NCBI GenBank assembly: GCA_020636045.1
Contig: JACJYP010000015.1
Span: 1 to 64,000, forward strand
Length of the DNA stretch: 64,000 bases
Origin: Lewinellaceae bacterium
GTDB lineage: Bacteria > Bacteroidota > Bacteroidia > Chitinophagales > Saprospiraceae
Reading direction: 5' to 3'
Positions within the stretch are counted from its first letter, which is position 1; every line of letters begins with the position of its first letter. This document shows positions 9,296 to 18,645 of the stretch, one piece after another. The notes beneath the pieces are model-generated. The model made no database searches and was not told where the DNA came from. It was given only the letters and a program-made list of their open reading frames with translations. A program made the translations under genes and the position numbers.

Positions 9296-11122
9296 ATGAA
9301 GCAATCACTTACCCGATTGCTCGCCCTGGCCTTGTGCCTGTCGGGTGGGCTCCTTTATTCTCAATCCGGTCAACCATTTTGGTCAGAAGACTTCACCAAT
9401 AATATTCCGGCAAACTGGACCAATGTAGACGCATCGCCCGCCGGTGTTATCTGGGTCTGGTGTCAGGATAATGTTACCAATTGCGCCCCTGTATTCGTAG
9501 GAGAAGACCCTTTCAATGCTACCTCCGCCTCCTCGGGATTCGTACATGTGAATTCCGATGCTCCCGGACAACTTGCCCAGGATCACGTAAGCCGCCTCAC
9601 CACACCTGCGATCGACTGTTCCGGCAAGGACAAAGTTTACCTACAGTTTGAATCGCATATCGGCACATTTGCCACCACGCCTGCCGCCAGCGCCCTGCTC
9701 CGCGTCAGTACGGATAACAACACCTGGAAGGATTATGTCATTTTCCCTGATCTGACCACTCAAAACTCATTTTCCGAGAATCCTGTGGTCAGTATCATTG
9801 ATATTACCGACAAGGCGGCCAACCAATCCACCGTTTATTTGCAGTGGCAATGGATCGGCAATTATGAATACATGTGGGACCTCGATGACATCAGGTTGTT
9901 CGATGAAAACCCGACAGCAAAATTCGACCTCGCCATTTCCAATTTCTTTTACCCCGCATCGAGTTTTGCTACTCCTGCCTCGCAAATTTCCACCGATACA
10001 TTCGGCTTTTTTGTAGTGGTAACCAACCGCGGCACGGATGCCATGACCAACGTGAAGGCAAAGGTGACCGTTGAGGACAACGATACCGGCGAAATACTTT
10101 TCTCCGACAGTACCAGTGCTGCCGTCCTGGATCCCGGCGTAACGGATACTGCGCTTGTGATGCCGAACAATTTTGCCCCCGAACTTCCTGAGGGCGCATA
10201 TTTTATACGGTATACCATATCCGCAGATTCGGCGGACCTGCGTCCTTCCAACAATGAAGATGGAAGTCCTTTTGTGGTGACCAATACTGTTTTCTCAAAG
10301 GAAAATGTACCTCAAACCACGACAAGGACAGCCGATGACGTACCCTGGAGCGTCGGTAACTTTTATACCATGTCCGCGGGCGCCCTGGACCAGTACCGGG
10401 CAACGACCGCCGAGTTCACATACAGCACCGACTCGACCGAACTGCCGATTACAAATGTTATTGCGAGCATCAACCTTTATAAGATCAAAGACGATGTGGC
10501 GGAGGATTTCAGCGATTTCGACGTGAACGAATATCCCGGCAACAGCGTGGACTGGGTGGGTTTTGCAGATTATACCGCACCTCCCGACATGGTTGGAGGA
10601 CTGCTTCAGCAAGTAGAATTATTTGATTTCAACACCCTTGAATCCGGTGTAATTCTGGAGCCGGGCGCGCGGTACTTCCTGATGACCGAATACCCGAACA
10701 TCGCGCGGAAGACCAATCACGCCTTCAACCTCGACATTCTTTACTACAACGTGGTAAGCACGGTCACGTATTCCGACATGTGGTACCTGGGCGGATTTGG
10801 CGATGAATTCGCTGCGGTCCTGCGGATGTACATCAGCCTCGTCACCACCACCGATGACAAGCCGCTGCCGGATCGCGTGCTGAAATTATTCCCGAATCCG
10901 GTCGTCGATCAGGTCAATCTGGCGCTGGACTTTGACAATCCCACAGACGTGACGATCACCATTGCCGACATCAACGGCCGCGTGATCAGGCTGGAAGACC
11001 GCCAGGGTGTTACCAAAGAACAGGTGACCTATCAGTTGCCGGGCCTGAGCAGCGGCACTTATCTGGCGCGTATCGCCACCAAAGAAGGCACCAAAACGCT
11101 TCAGTTTGTGGTACAGCATTAA
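9296..11122 (+). CDS. T9SS-secreted protein with choice-of-anchor J domain
   Basis: 608 residues. A signal peptide (about residues 1-22) precedes a jelly-roll domain starting WSEDFTNNIPANW, the pattern of choice-of-anchor J / cleaved-adhesin domains in Bacteroidetes exoproteins. A CARDB-like region follows (DLAISNFFYPAS, then TNVKAKVTVEDND). The last ~80 residues are a T9SS type A sorting domain: KLFPNPVVDQ, then DINGRVI and a GTYLARI-like segment. It should be exported through the Sec and type IX systems and attached to the surface or released. Ligand or activity unknown. A strong terminator follows. Confidence 0.8.
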   Translation: MKQSLTRLLALALCLSGGLLYSQSGQPFWSEDFTNNIPANWTNVDASPAGVIWVWCQDNVTNCAPVFVGEDPFNATSASSGFVHVNSDAPGQLAQDHVSRLTTPAIDCSGKDKVYLQFESHIGTFATTPAASALLRVSTDNNTWKDYVIFPDLTTQNSFSENPVVSIIDITDKAANQSTVYLQWQWIGNYEYMWDLDDIRLFDENPTAKFDLAISNFFYPASSFATPASQISTDTFGFFVVVTNRGTDAMTNVKAKVTVEDNDTGEILFSDSTSAAVLDPGVTDTALVMPNNFAPELPEGAYFIRYTISADSADLRPSNNEDGSPFVVTNTVFSKENVPQTTTRTADDVPWSVGNFYTMSAGALDQYRATTAEFTYSTDSTELPITNVIASINLYKIKDDVAEDFSDFDVNEYPGNSVDWVGFADYTAPPDMVGGLLQQVELFDFNTLESGVILEPGARYFLMTEYPNIARKTNHAFNLDILYYNVVSTVTYSDMWYLGGFGDEFAAVLRMYISLVTTTDDKPLPDRVLKLFPNPVVDQVNLALDFDNPTDVTITIADINGRVIRLEDRQGVTKEQVTYQLPGLSSGTYLARIATKEGTKTLQFVVQH

Positions 11123-11157
11123 GTATATTGGTTAACAAGGTTTTTATCATGAATCTT

Positions 11158-11190
11158 CCCGGGCTTTCGCAATGAAAGTCCGGGTTTTTT
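11158..11190 (+). terminator. Strong intrinsic terminator
   Basis: CCCGGGCTTTC (11158-11168) pairs with GAAAGTCCGGG (11174-11184) with one G-T wobble, loop GCAAT, followed by TTTTTTATTT. It terminates the plus-strand T9SS gene and overlaps the 3' end of convergent lpxB. Confidence 0.85.
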
Positions 11191-12286
11191 ATTTCCCCTC
11201 CATCACCCGCAGGATCGCGGCTGCCGCCTTTTCAGAGGCGCCGCCACCGCCCAGGCGCTCGCGCAGGCGCGCGTACTCCACTTCCATTTTACGCGCCTGT
11301 TCAGGATCGAGTATTTCGGAAAGCGCCTGCACGAGATTGGCAGGCGTCAGATCATGCTGGATCAGTTCACGCACCAGAGGGGCATCAACAATCAGGTTGA
11401 CCAGCGAAATGTAACGAACGTTTACGAGGCGGCGGGCGATCATGTATGAAACCGGGTTGCCGGCGTAGCAGACCACTTGCGGCACGCCCAAAAGGGCCGT
11501 TTCAAGGGTCGATGTGCCCGATTTGACCAGCGCAGCGCGTGACCGGTCGAGCAGATCGTAAGTCCGGCCGCTCAGAACCTTTACTTTCGGAAAACCGTGT
11601 GTGAATGATTGATAAAATGATTCCGGAAGAGAAGTGGCGGCGGCCACCGTAAAATCATAATCATCAAAACTGCGTGTCGCCTCCAGCATCGCAGGGAGGA
11701 TGCGCTGAACCTCCTGACGCCTGCTGCCCGGCAGCAAGGTGATGTGTTTGGGTCGCTCGAGAAGCGGCTTTGCGGCAGGCCGCTCCCCAATGGCATCCAG
11801 CAAGGGTTGCCCGACGAATTCGGCATCCAACCCATGCTCCCGATAGAAATTCTGCTCAAAAGGAAGGATAACCAGCATTTTGTCGACATCTCTCCTGATC
11901 GCGCGCACCCTGGAAGTGTGCCATGCCCATACTTGTGGCGAGATGTAATAAATGACACGAATACCCTGCTCTTTGGCCCATTTGGCGATCCTCAAATTGA
12001 AACCCGGGTAATCGATAAGTATTAGCGCATCGGGCCGATAATCAAGGATATCCCGCTTGCAAAAAGCGATATTGCCGAGTATGGTGCGCAGGTTTCGCAG
12101 TACCTCCACAAATCCCATGAATGCGAGATCGCGGTAATGTTTTACCAGATCGGCTCCTGCCGCCTGCATCAGATCTCCTCCCCAGGCACGGCATTCAACT
12201 TCGGGTCTTTTCTTTTTAAAAGCCCTGATCAGGTTGGAGCCGTGCAAATCTCCGGAGGCTTCTCCTGCAATAATATATAATTTCAT
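11189..12286 (-). CDS. lpxB: Lipid-A-disaccharide synthase
   Basis: 365 residues, slightly short of the usual 370-385. It is a GT19 glycosyltransferase that joins UDP-diacylglucosamine to lipid X to make the lipid A disaccharide at the inner membrane's cytoplasmic face. The N-terminus reads IIAGEASGDLHG, the LpxB signature; later motifs are YYISPQVWAW, LPGSRRQEV and KSGTSTLET, all conserved in the family. No other lpx gene adjoins it. The upstream gene on the same strand ends in a strong terminator, so lpxB is probably transcribed alone. Its presence shows a lipid-A-containing outer membrane. Confidence 0.96.
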   Translation of the reverse strand: MKLYIIAGEASGDLHGSNLIRAFKKKRPEVECRAWGGDLMQAAGADLVKHYRDLAFMGFVEVLRNLRTILGNIAFCKRDILDYRPDALILIDYPGFNLRIAKWAKEQGIRVIYYISPQVWAWHTSRVRAIRRDVDKMLVILPFEQNFYREHGLDAEFVGQPLLDAIGERPAAKPLLERPKHITLLPGSRRQEVQRILPAMLEATRSFDDYDFTVAAATSLPESFYQSFTHGFPKVKVLSGRTYDLLDRSRAALVKSGTSTLETALLGVPQVVCYAGNPVSYMIARRLVNVRYISLVNLIVDAPLVRELIQHDLTPANLVQALSEILDPEQARKMEVEYARLRERLGGGGASEKAAAAILRVMEGK

Positions 12287-12313
12287 ACCGGCGGCAAAGG
12301 ACGCATTTTGGGA

Positions 12314-12353
12314 TAAAAAAGAAAAGCGGCAGTCGCAGGGGGCGACTACCGCT
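12314..12353 (-). terminator. Strong intrinsic terminator after the Omp28-like T9SS gene
   Basis: On the minus strand AGCGGTAGTCGC (12353-12342) pairs with GCGACTGCCGCT (12336-12325) with one wobble, followed by TTTCTTTTTT (to 12314). It lies between the stop of the upstream gene (12391) and lpxB (12286). Confidence 0.85.
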
Positions 12354-12390
12354 CGTAGGAATTATTGAAAAGAACGTAACAATAAAACAA

Positions 12391-14343
12391 TTAACGTGCG
12401 ATCACAAAAGGCTTCGTCACAGACTGGCCTTTAGCCGTTACGGTCAGCATGTAAGTGCCCATGGGCAGCGTACCGACGCGGAAAGGCAGATACTGTTCGC
12501 CGGAAACATTGGCGTAATTGCGATCGACCACTACTTTTCCGTAAGCATCAACGATGCGCACCTGGATGTCGCTGGCTTCAGCAAGGCGCAGTTTGATCGT
12601 TGCTTCGTCTACGACAGGATTCGGGAACATTTTCACCGACACCACATCGTTCACATTGTTGGTACCGACAAAAACGTTCGGGACGTCCGTTTGTTCAGCG
12701 TTGAGGATCTCGCCGGTTGCATTGTTGATCAGCATCGTGATCGCGTGCATTGCCGTTACATCATACGCATTCGGAACAACGTAGGTGTTTTCGTATGAGA
12801 AAACGGTGCCTTCCGGGTTGGTGGGAGGAGCGCTGTTGGCAGCACCGCCGAAACCGCCGACAATAGCGCGGGCAACGTGGTCGTACACCATCTGGGAGGC
12901 CGGGATCGTAGCCGGCAGGTTTTCGTAACCACCCATCGGACCAGCACCACCGCCTGAGTAAGCGTTTTTCTGTGCGTAATTTGCAGCAGTACCGGTTACG
13001 CCATCTTCCGTGAAAACGACAGCCACGCGGAAGTCACCGTTCATTTCCTGAAGGAACTTGAAGTAGCTGGAGACCGTCACCGTGCGGGTAGCATCGTCCC
13101 AGTCAACATTCTGATTGATCGATACAACAGGCTCCTGAGCCATGCGGTTGATAAAGTAGTCTTCGAATTCGATCGGATCTACATCGCCGAATGCGCGGTC
13201 CATCAGGCCGCCGGGATATCCGCCTACCTGGGCAGACACGGCCGCATCGTATGCACCTACCACCATCGGGTCGCCGTTGTGTACGGCTACACCGATAAAG
13301 TTGGGGTATTCAGCAGTCATGAAATCCATCATAACAGCGCCGCGCGGGCACCACTGGCACCAGGTACCGGTTGCTTCTTCACCTACTACCTTGCGGCCTT
13401 CCACCGGAGTCACACCTTCTACAGAAGCCATATCTTCGTTATCGGTGGGATCGTCATCGTCGCCAAGACCGTTGATATTCAGCGCTTTGGCTACAACTTC
13501 GTTCATGCCAGCCTCTACCGTGTAAGGCACCTGGAATTCATAGAATTCGTCGAAAGGTAGGTCCACCGTGATCGTTTCGGTTGTTGTGTTCGTACCGTTG
13601 GAAATTTCCAGATCGAACGATGTAACGGGTACGAAGCCGGAGTTACTTACAGTACCGGTGATGAACATTTCACCACCCGTCCAGAACTTGGCATAGTCGA
13701 AGTATGTGGGTACGACGTCGAGGTAGCGGCTGATGCCAACGCCACTGACGTTCGTTTTAACAACGTTATCTGCGATAACCAGTTTTACGTTGTCGATAGC
13801 CGCGCCATACAGCCAGCCGTTGTTGTCCGTGTATTTGAAACCAAAACGGACTTCGGCCATACCGGCATAGGCAGATACATCAACACCTGAGGGGCGTACC
13901 CAGAAAGTGCGGCCACGCATTTCTTTCAGGGAAGTCCAGGCGCCGCCGTTCACCGAGGCAACGATCTCGAGACCTTCGATGATTCCCTGATACGATAGTT
14001 TTGCGTAAAACATATCGTAAGTCAGGAAAAGCGTAGAGTCTGCATAAGCCGTCAGATCAAGGGTCGGCGTGATCAGAATATCGTTCGCCTTGTTGCAGTT
14101 ACAGGCGTCGTCATTGGTTGCAACGATATTGCCGCTGCTGTTGTTTGGAATCGGGAAGGAAGAGGAGGAAAGGACAGCGTTGGTACCAATCTTCCAGCCG
14201 CCGTCGGAAGCATTCGTTTGTTGCGACCATCCGGCAGGAAACGTGGTTCCAGCGTCGAAGTTTTCTTCCCAAATTACCGTTTGGGCATTCATAGCGGTGG
14301 CAAAAACCACCATCGCTACTGCAAAGAGTAGTTTTTTCAACAT
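12391..14343 (-). CDS. Omp28-like T9SS-exported protein with choice-of-anchor J domain
   Basis: 650 residues from the ATG at 14343, chosen because it begins a clean signal peptide (LFAVAMVVFATAMNAQ); the frame is open further upstream but that part has no signal and crosses the promoter motif. Domain order: choice-of-anchor J jelly-roll (WEENFDAGTTFPAGW, about residues 24-190), an Ig-like spacer, then an Omp28-type domain with a thioredoxin-like site TWCQWCPRG near residue 328 and the AVHNGDP segment. A T9SS type A tail (KMFPNPVVDE) closes it. The CxxC suggests redox or metal chemistry outside the cell, but no activity can be assigned. It is followed by a strong terminator. Confidence 0.8.
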   Translation of the reverse strand: MLKKLLFAVAMVVFATAMNAQTVIWEENFDAGTTFPAGWSQQTNASDGGWKIGTNAVLSSSSFPIPNNSSGNIVATNDDACNCNKANDILITPTLDLTAYADSTLFLTYDMFYAKLSYQGIIEGLEIVASVNGGAWTSLKEMRGRTFWVRPSGVDVSAYAGMAEVRFGFKYTDNNGWLYGAAIDNVKLVIADNVVKTNVSGVGISRYLDVVPTYFDYAKFWTGGEMFITGTVSNSGFVPVTSFDLEISNGTNTTTETITVDLPFDEFYEFQVPYTVEAGMNEVVAKALNINGLGDDDDPTDNEDMASVEGVTPVEGRKVVGEEATGTWCQWCPRGAVMMDFMTAEYPNFIGVAVHNGDPMVVGAYDAAVSAQVGGYPGGLMDRAFGDVDPIEFEDYFINRMAQEPVVSINQNVDWDDATRTVTVSSYFKFLQEMNGDFRVAVVFTEDGVTGTAANYAQKNAYSGGGAGPMGGYENLPATIPASQMVYDHVARAIVGGFGGAANSAPPTNPEGTVFSYENTYVVPNAYDVTAMHAITMLINNATGEILNAEQTDVPNVFVGTNNVNDVVSVKMFPNPVVDEATIKLRLAEASDIQVRIVDAYGKVVVDRNYANVSGEQYLPFRVGTLPMGTYMLTVTAKGQSVTKPFVIAR

Positions 14344-14381
14344 AAGGCAGTAATTTAATTGAAATTTTGAATTTGTGGGTG

Positions 14382-14389
14382 CAAATCTA
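14382..14389 (-). promoter_or_regulatory. -7 element TAGATTTG
   Basis: TAGATTTG on the minus strand fits TAnnTTTG exactly and lies 38 bases before the ATG at 14343, supporting that start. The -33 box is not clear. Confidence 0.45.
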
Positions 14390-14517
14390 CCTATCCATTT
14401 GTGTTCATCAGCTTTTTTAGATGAAAATATCTGAAACGGACAATTATAGCATCTACCGAAATATTTATATGTGTACGACACGGGAACTTCAAGGAGATGA
14501 ATTTGTTTGAAGGGCGG

Positions 14518-14525
14518 TATTTTTG
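14518..14525 (+). promoter_or_regulatory. -7 element TATTTTTG before mutS2
   Basis: TATTTTTG fits the consensus and ends 24 bases before the mutS2 ATG at 14550. Two TTTG copies lie upstream (14502-14509), but closer than the usual -33 distance. Confidence 0.4.
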
Positions 14526-14549
14526 CCCCACATTCACACCTGAGCAACG

Positions 14550-16943
14550 ATGATTTTTGAGCCTAAAGACGTATTTCGGAAACTGGAATTTGACAAGGTA
14601 CTCGAGCTGCTGGAGAAGGAGGCGCTGACACCCATGGGGGCCGGAATATTGCAATGTGTACAACCGCATCAGGATTTCGAACGGATCGACCGGGAACTTC
14701 GCGAAGCGCGGGAATACAAATTGATACTGGAAAAAAACGACCGCTTTCCGCTGGAAGCGTTTCCTGACGTTCGGCCCGACCTGAAAATGCTGGCCAAAGA
14801 AGGCTATACTTTGCATACAGAAGCATTTCAGGCTGTTTTGCTGATTCTGCAACAGACGCGCGATGTGCTGAAATTCTTCACCATCGGCCCCAAAAAAGAG
14901 ATATATCCGAAATTGTACGAGATCGCACGCACGCTGAGCCTCGACGACGGCCTGATCAAAGCCATCCAGGCAGTGTTCGACGACAAAGGAGACATCCGTC
15001 CCGATGCTTCACCTGAATTGGTTCGCATACGGCGCGAGACACAGCAAAAAGTGCGTGAACTTGACGTTCGTTTCCGGCAGATCATTCAGGAATACCGGAC
15101 GAAGGGGTGGCTATCGGACACACCGGAAAGTTTTCGCAACCACCGCCGCGTGCTTTCCGTACCTGCCGAACACAAGCGGAAGATAAAGGGGATCATCCAC
15201 GACGAATCGGATACCGGCAGAACCGCTTATATCGAGCCCGACGTGGTGACGGAAATAAACAACGACATATTCGACCTCGAACAGGAAGAACGGCGCGAAA
15301 TATTCCGCATCCTGCGCGACCTCAGCAACACGATCAGACCCTACGGCCCCCAAATTGGCGATTACCTCGAAATGCTCGTCCGCTTCGATGTTATTCAGGC
15401 CAAGGCGCGTATCGCCATATCCATGCGGGCGAACATGCCTGTGTTACACGAAAAGCCGCAGATCGGCATCAAAAAAGGCTACCACCCCTTGCTGCTGCTG
15501 AAGAACAAGCCGCTCGGCCGGAAAACGATCCCCTTCGAACTTCGCCTCAATGCTGAAAACCACATTCTGATATTGTCCGGCCCCAATGCAGGCGGCAAGT
15601 CAGTGGCCATGAAATCAGTCGGTCTCCTGCAACTCATGGTGCAAAGCGGCTTGCTGGTACCGGTGCACGAGCTTAGCGAATTTGGCATTTTCGGCCAGAT
15701 GTTCGCCGACATCGGAGACCAGCAGAGCCTCGACGACGACCTTTCCACCTATTCATCGCGCCTGCAGAATGCGCGGGCCTTTATACAAAAGGCTACCCCG
15801 CAAACCCTCGTGCTCATCGACGAGATGGGCAGCGGCACCGACCCGAAGCCGGGAGGCGCAATTGCGGAAGCGATCCTGCGGCAATTACATCGCAAAGGGG
15901 TTTATGCCGTCATCACTACGCACTATTCCAACCTGAAGGTCTTTGCCTTTCGCAATCCCGGCATTCTGAACGGGAATATGCATTTCGACAAGGATTCGCT
16001 CTCCCCTACCTATGAATTAAAAGTCGGCCGGCCGGGAAGCAGCTATGCATTTGAGATCGCCGAAAAAAGCGGTTTGCCAAAAGACATCATCGGCTATGCG
16101 CGCAACAAGACGGGCTCCGAAACGGCGGTAGACGACATTTTGATCGAATTGCAACGCGAAAAGCAGGAACTGGAGGAAAAACTCCAGTCTGTCACCGAGA
16201 AAGAGCAGGCGCTTGAAAAATTGATCAAGACCTACGACGCTATGCACCACGATGTGGAGGTGAAGCGCAAGCGGCTCAAACTCGATCAAAAGGAATTTGA
16301 ACTGCGGCAAAGCGCAAATGTGAACAGGGAAGTTGACAAACTCATTCGCAAACTCAAGGAAGAGAAGAACCTGGAACGCGCACAGGAAATTTCTGCAAAA
16401 CTCAGGCAGGAACGTACCGAAAAGGCCAAATTGGTAAACGAGGCCAATGAAGACGTGATCAGGCTGGAGGAACAAAAAACACCGGTATCGCCGGCGCGGC
16501 CGCTGGTTGCAGGCGATTTTGTCAGACTACGTTCGGGAGGCGCTACCGGCCGGATCGAAGAGGTAAAAGGGCAAAAGGCCATTATCTCTATGGGAGGCAT
16601 TAAAGTAACGGCGCCGCTCCGCGACCTGGCCCCGGCAGCAGAACCCATCAAACAAACGGCTTATGTCACCTCCACCAACCTTCAGCACACCGCTGCATTC
16701 GATTCCAAGATCGATCTGCGGGGCATGAGCAAGGAAGAAGCGCTGCAGGTTTTGGAAAAATTCGTCGACGGCGCCTTGCTGGCCAATGCTTCCAGCCTGC
16801 ATATCCTCCATGGCAAAGGCGACGGCATCCTGAGAAAAGTGGTGCGGCAAAAACTCCGGGAATACGGAGGAAACATCTCCAACGTCTACCACCCGGAGCA
16901 GGATGGCGGCGGAGAGGGCGTTACGATCGTAGACCTCGTGTAA
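14550..16943 (+). CDS. mutS2: MutS2 family protein (Smr-domain ATPase)
   Basis: 797 residues. An N-terminal clamp/lever region leads into an ABC-type ATPase with Walker A GPNAGGKS near residue 345 and the Walker B region LVLIDEMGSGTDP. A long coiled coil (about residues 530-640, KQELEEKLQ onward), a small KOW-like domain (GDFVRLRSGGATG) and a C-terminal Smr nuclease domain (LHILHGKGDGIL) follow. MutS2 proteins lack the mismatch-recognition domain of MutS; they suppress homologous recombination, and in some Gram-positives rescue collided ribosomes. The usual domain set is complete. Confidence 0.95.
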   Translation: MIFEPKDVFRKLEFDKVLELLEKEALTPMGAGILQCVQPHQDFERIDRELREAREYKLILEKNDRFPLEAFPDVRPDLKMLAKEGYTLHTEAFQAVLLILQQTRDVLKFFTIGPKKEIYPKLYEIARTLSLDDGLIKAIQAVFDDKGDIRPDASPELVRIRRETQQKVRELDVRFRQIIQEYRTKGWLSDTPESFRNHRRVLSVPAEHKRKIKGIIHDESDTGRTAYIEPDVVTEINNDIFDLEQEERREIFRILRDLSNTIRPYGPQIGDYLEMLVRFDVIQAKARIAISMRANMPVLHEKPQIGIKKGYHPLLLLKNKPLGRKTIPFELRLNAENHILILSGPNAGGKSVAMKSVGLLQLMVQSGLLVPVHELSEFGIFGQMFADIGDQQSLDDDLSTYSSRLQNARAFIQKATPQTLVLIDEMGSGTDPKPGGAIAEAILRQLHRKGVYAVITTHYSNLKVFAFRNPGILNGNMHFDKDSLSPTYELKVGRPGSSYAFEIAEKSGLPKDIIGYARNKTGSETAVDDILIELQREKQELEEKLQSVTEKEQALEKLIKTYDAMHHDVEVKRKRLKLDQKEFELRQSANVNREVDKLIRKLKEEKNLERAQEISAKLRQERTEKAKLVNEANEDVIRLEEQKTPVSPARPLVAGDFVRLRSGGATGRIEEVKGQKAIISMGGIKVTAPLRDLAPAAEPIKQTAYVTSTNLQHTAAFDSKIDLRGMSKEEALQVLEKFVDGALLANASSLHILHGKGDGILRKVVRQKLREYGGNISNVYHPEQDGGGEGVTIVDLV

Positions 16944-16955
16944 GGTCGTGACCCA

Positions 16956-18158
16956 TTAATAGTGGCTGCGGGTCCACCACATATTCGCCAGGTAAACTAT
17001 CCCGGAAATCAGATGACAAAGGAACAGAAATGCAAGCCATTTGATCCGGGCATCAGGTCGGTTTGCGTTGTCAAAATACTGCTCCAAAACAAACATCGCC
17101 GATACAGTGAACAGCAAATACGACGCAATGTAGTTCTGAAAACGGAATGCCCAGGTGTAGTATTCATCACCCGTCTGTATGAAAGCAGCGCCGATCAGCA
17201 GTGCGGCAAAAAAACCGGCCCAGGCATACCAGAACAGCAATTTATGCCTCAAACTGCGCCAGTAGGCGATCGCAACGCCGAGCGGAAATGCTGCGCTCGC
17301 CAGCACGGACAAAGGGACATTCGATGCATACATGCGCCATACGCAAAACAGGCATATCTGAACACCGCTCGTCCTGCCTCGGTTGAAATCACGCACATAC
17401 ACGCTGGATTCCTGCAAAAACACCAGATAATATTCCAGGATCAGGCACAGGCCGAATATACCCAGCGCCAACAACTGCCACCAGGCCGCCCTGACAAACC
17501 CGTGCCTGCCAATCAGGAAAACCGGATAAACGGTCACAAAAACAAGCCCGTAAGCAGGTTTGGAGATCAGTAACAGCATTAGCCAGATCAGCATCTGCCA
17601 CCACCACCCTGCTGCAGGTTGTTGCAACTGGCGAAAAGACTGCTTGAACAGCATCACGGCAAAGGGCCATGAAACCAGTACCGTGCCGTTCATCCAGTAG
17701 TTTGGCGAAGCCTGACCGATCAGATACTGGCCGCGCAGCCACCAATCGAACGTCGGGAGACTGGCCGTAAAGGCAAGTAGCAACGCCAGCCAACCACCAG
17801 TGCGCCGTATATTTCTTGCACCATGGAAATAATCATGAATAAATGACCGTGTAACCCACCACCTCGCCGTCATTGCGACCGATAACACCAAAGCCGAAGC
17901 CCCCATCAGCAAAACAAAATCGCATTGCCCCAGGGCAAAAACCCAGGTCAGCACATAAAACAATGCCGTGGGTGGCAACGCCACTCGACCGTCACAAACC
18001 TTGAGAATGGTCTGCACCTGCGCTGTAATGTCGAGCAGGACATGCCTCGAATACAGCATGACGTAGATGGCCAGCGTAAGTGCAAAAACAATACTACCTG
18101 ACCATCCGATGGACCGGGCTACGCGGGAAATAAAACCCATGTAAGCGTATTTCGGCAT
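16956..18158 (-). CDS. Polytopic membrane protein, unknown function
   Basis: 400 residues with roughly nine to eleven hydrophobic segments separated by short loops, many Trp residues and a basic N-terminus. The loop GDEYYTWAFRFQNYIAS late in the protein is the most polar conserved-looking stretch. The general architecture recalls GT-C type membrane glycosyltransferases, but I see no Asp-based catalytic motif in the first loop, so I do not assign that function. It lies 24 bases downstream of the VOC gene on the same strand and is convergent with mutS2. Confidence 0.6.
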   Translation of the reverse strand: MPKYAYMGFISRVARSIGWSGSIVFALTLAIYVMLYSRHVLLDITAQVQTILKVCDGRVALPPTALFYVLTWVFALGQCDFVLLMGASALVLSVAMTARWWVTRSFIHDYFHGARNIRRTGGWLALLLAFTASLPTFDWWLRGQYLIGQASPNYWMNGTVLVSWPFAVMLFKQSFRQLQQPAAGWWWQMLIWLMLLLISKPAYGLVFVTVYPVFLIGRHGFVRAAWWQLLALGIFGLCLILEYYLVFLQESSVYVRDFNRGRTSGVQICLFCVWRMYASNVPLSVLASAAFPLGVAIAYWRSLRHKLLFWYAWAGFFAALLIGAAFIQTGDEYYTWAFRFQNYIASYLLFTVSAMFVLEQYFDNANRPDARIKWLAFLFLCHLISGIVYLANMWWTRSHY

Positions 18159-18182
18159 TTACACGATTTGCCTTTCGCCTGA

Positions 18183-18557
18183 TCAGGCAGGCGGTTGTTC
18201 CCACAATTCGATCTTGTTACCCTCCGGGTCGAGCAGCCAGGCAAACTTTCCGTATTCTTCTACCAGGGGTTCGCCGATCAGTTCTACGCCTTCCTCCTTT
18301 AACACAGATACCAGTGCTTCAAGATCATCAACCCGAAAATTGATCATAAAAGGGGAAGATGACGGGTCGAAATAGTCGGTGCCGCTCTTAAAAAAACTCA
18401 GCACCGAATAAGCCGCAGGGTGCGGGTCGCTGCTGAAGTTGAACTGGGCGCCCCAGGTTTCCACGTCGATGCCGAGGTGTTTGGCATACCAGGTACGCGT
18501 GTTTTCGAGGTCTTTGCATTTAAAAAAGATGCCGCCAAGGCCGATAACTCTTTTCAT
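18183..18557 (-). CDS. VOC family (glyoxalase-like) protein
   Basis: 124 residues, one vicinal-oxygen-chelate domain: it begins VIGLGGIFFKCKDLENTRTW and ends LLDPEGNKIELWEQP, the typical first and last beta-alpha-beta modules. The terminal Glu of IELWE is the usual metal ligand, but the usual N-terminal His is not apparent, so substrate and metal are open. Proteins like this include glyoxalase I, dioxygenases and resistance proteins; nothing nearby points to one. It probably heads a two-gene unit with the membrane protein downstream. Confidence 0.8.
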   Translation of the reverse strand: MKRVIGLGGIFFKCKDLENTRTWYAKHLGIDVETWGAQFNFSSDPHPAAYSVLSFFKSGTDYFDPSSSPFMINFRVDDLEALVSVLKEEGVELIGEPLVEEYGKFAWLLDPEGNKIELWEQPPA

Positions 18558-18618
18558 AGAGGTTCAGGTTTTGTCATGTGTACCGGCAAACGATCCGGAC
18601 AGGTAATAAAGTTTGTCT

Positions 18619-18626
18619 TAGGTTTG
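18619..18626 (+). promoter_or_regulatory. -7 element TAGGTTTG before the PAP2 gene
   Basis: An exact TAnnTTTG match, 20 bases before the ATG at 18646 and 50 before the alternative ATG at 18676. Confidence 0.4.
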
Positions 18627-18645
18627 CCGGGCCAAATATAAACCA

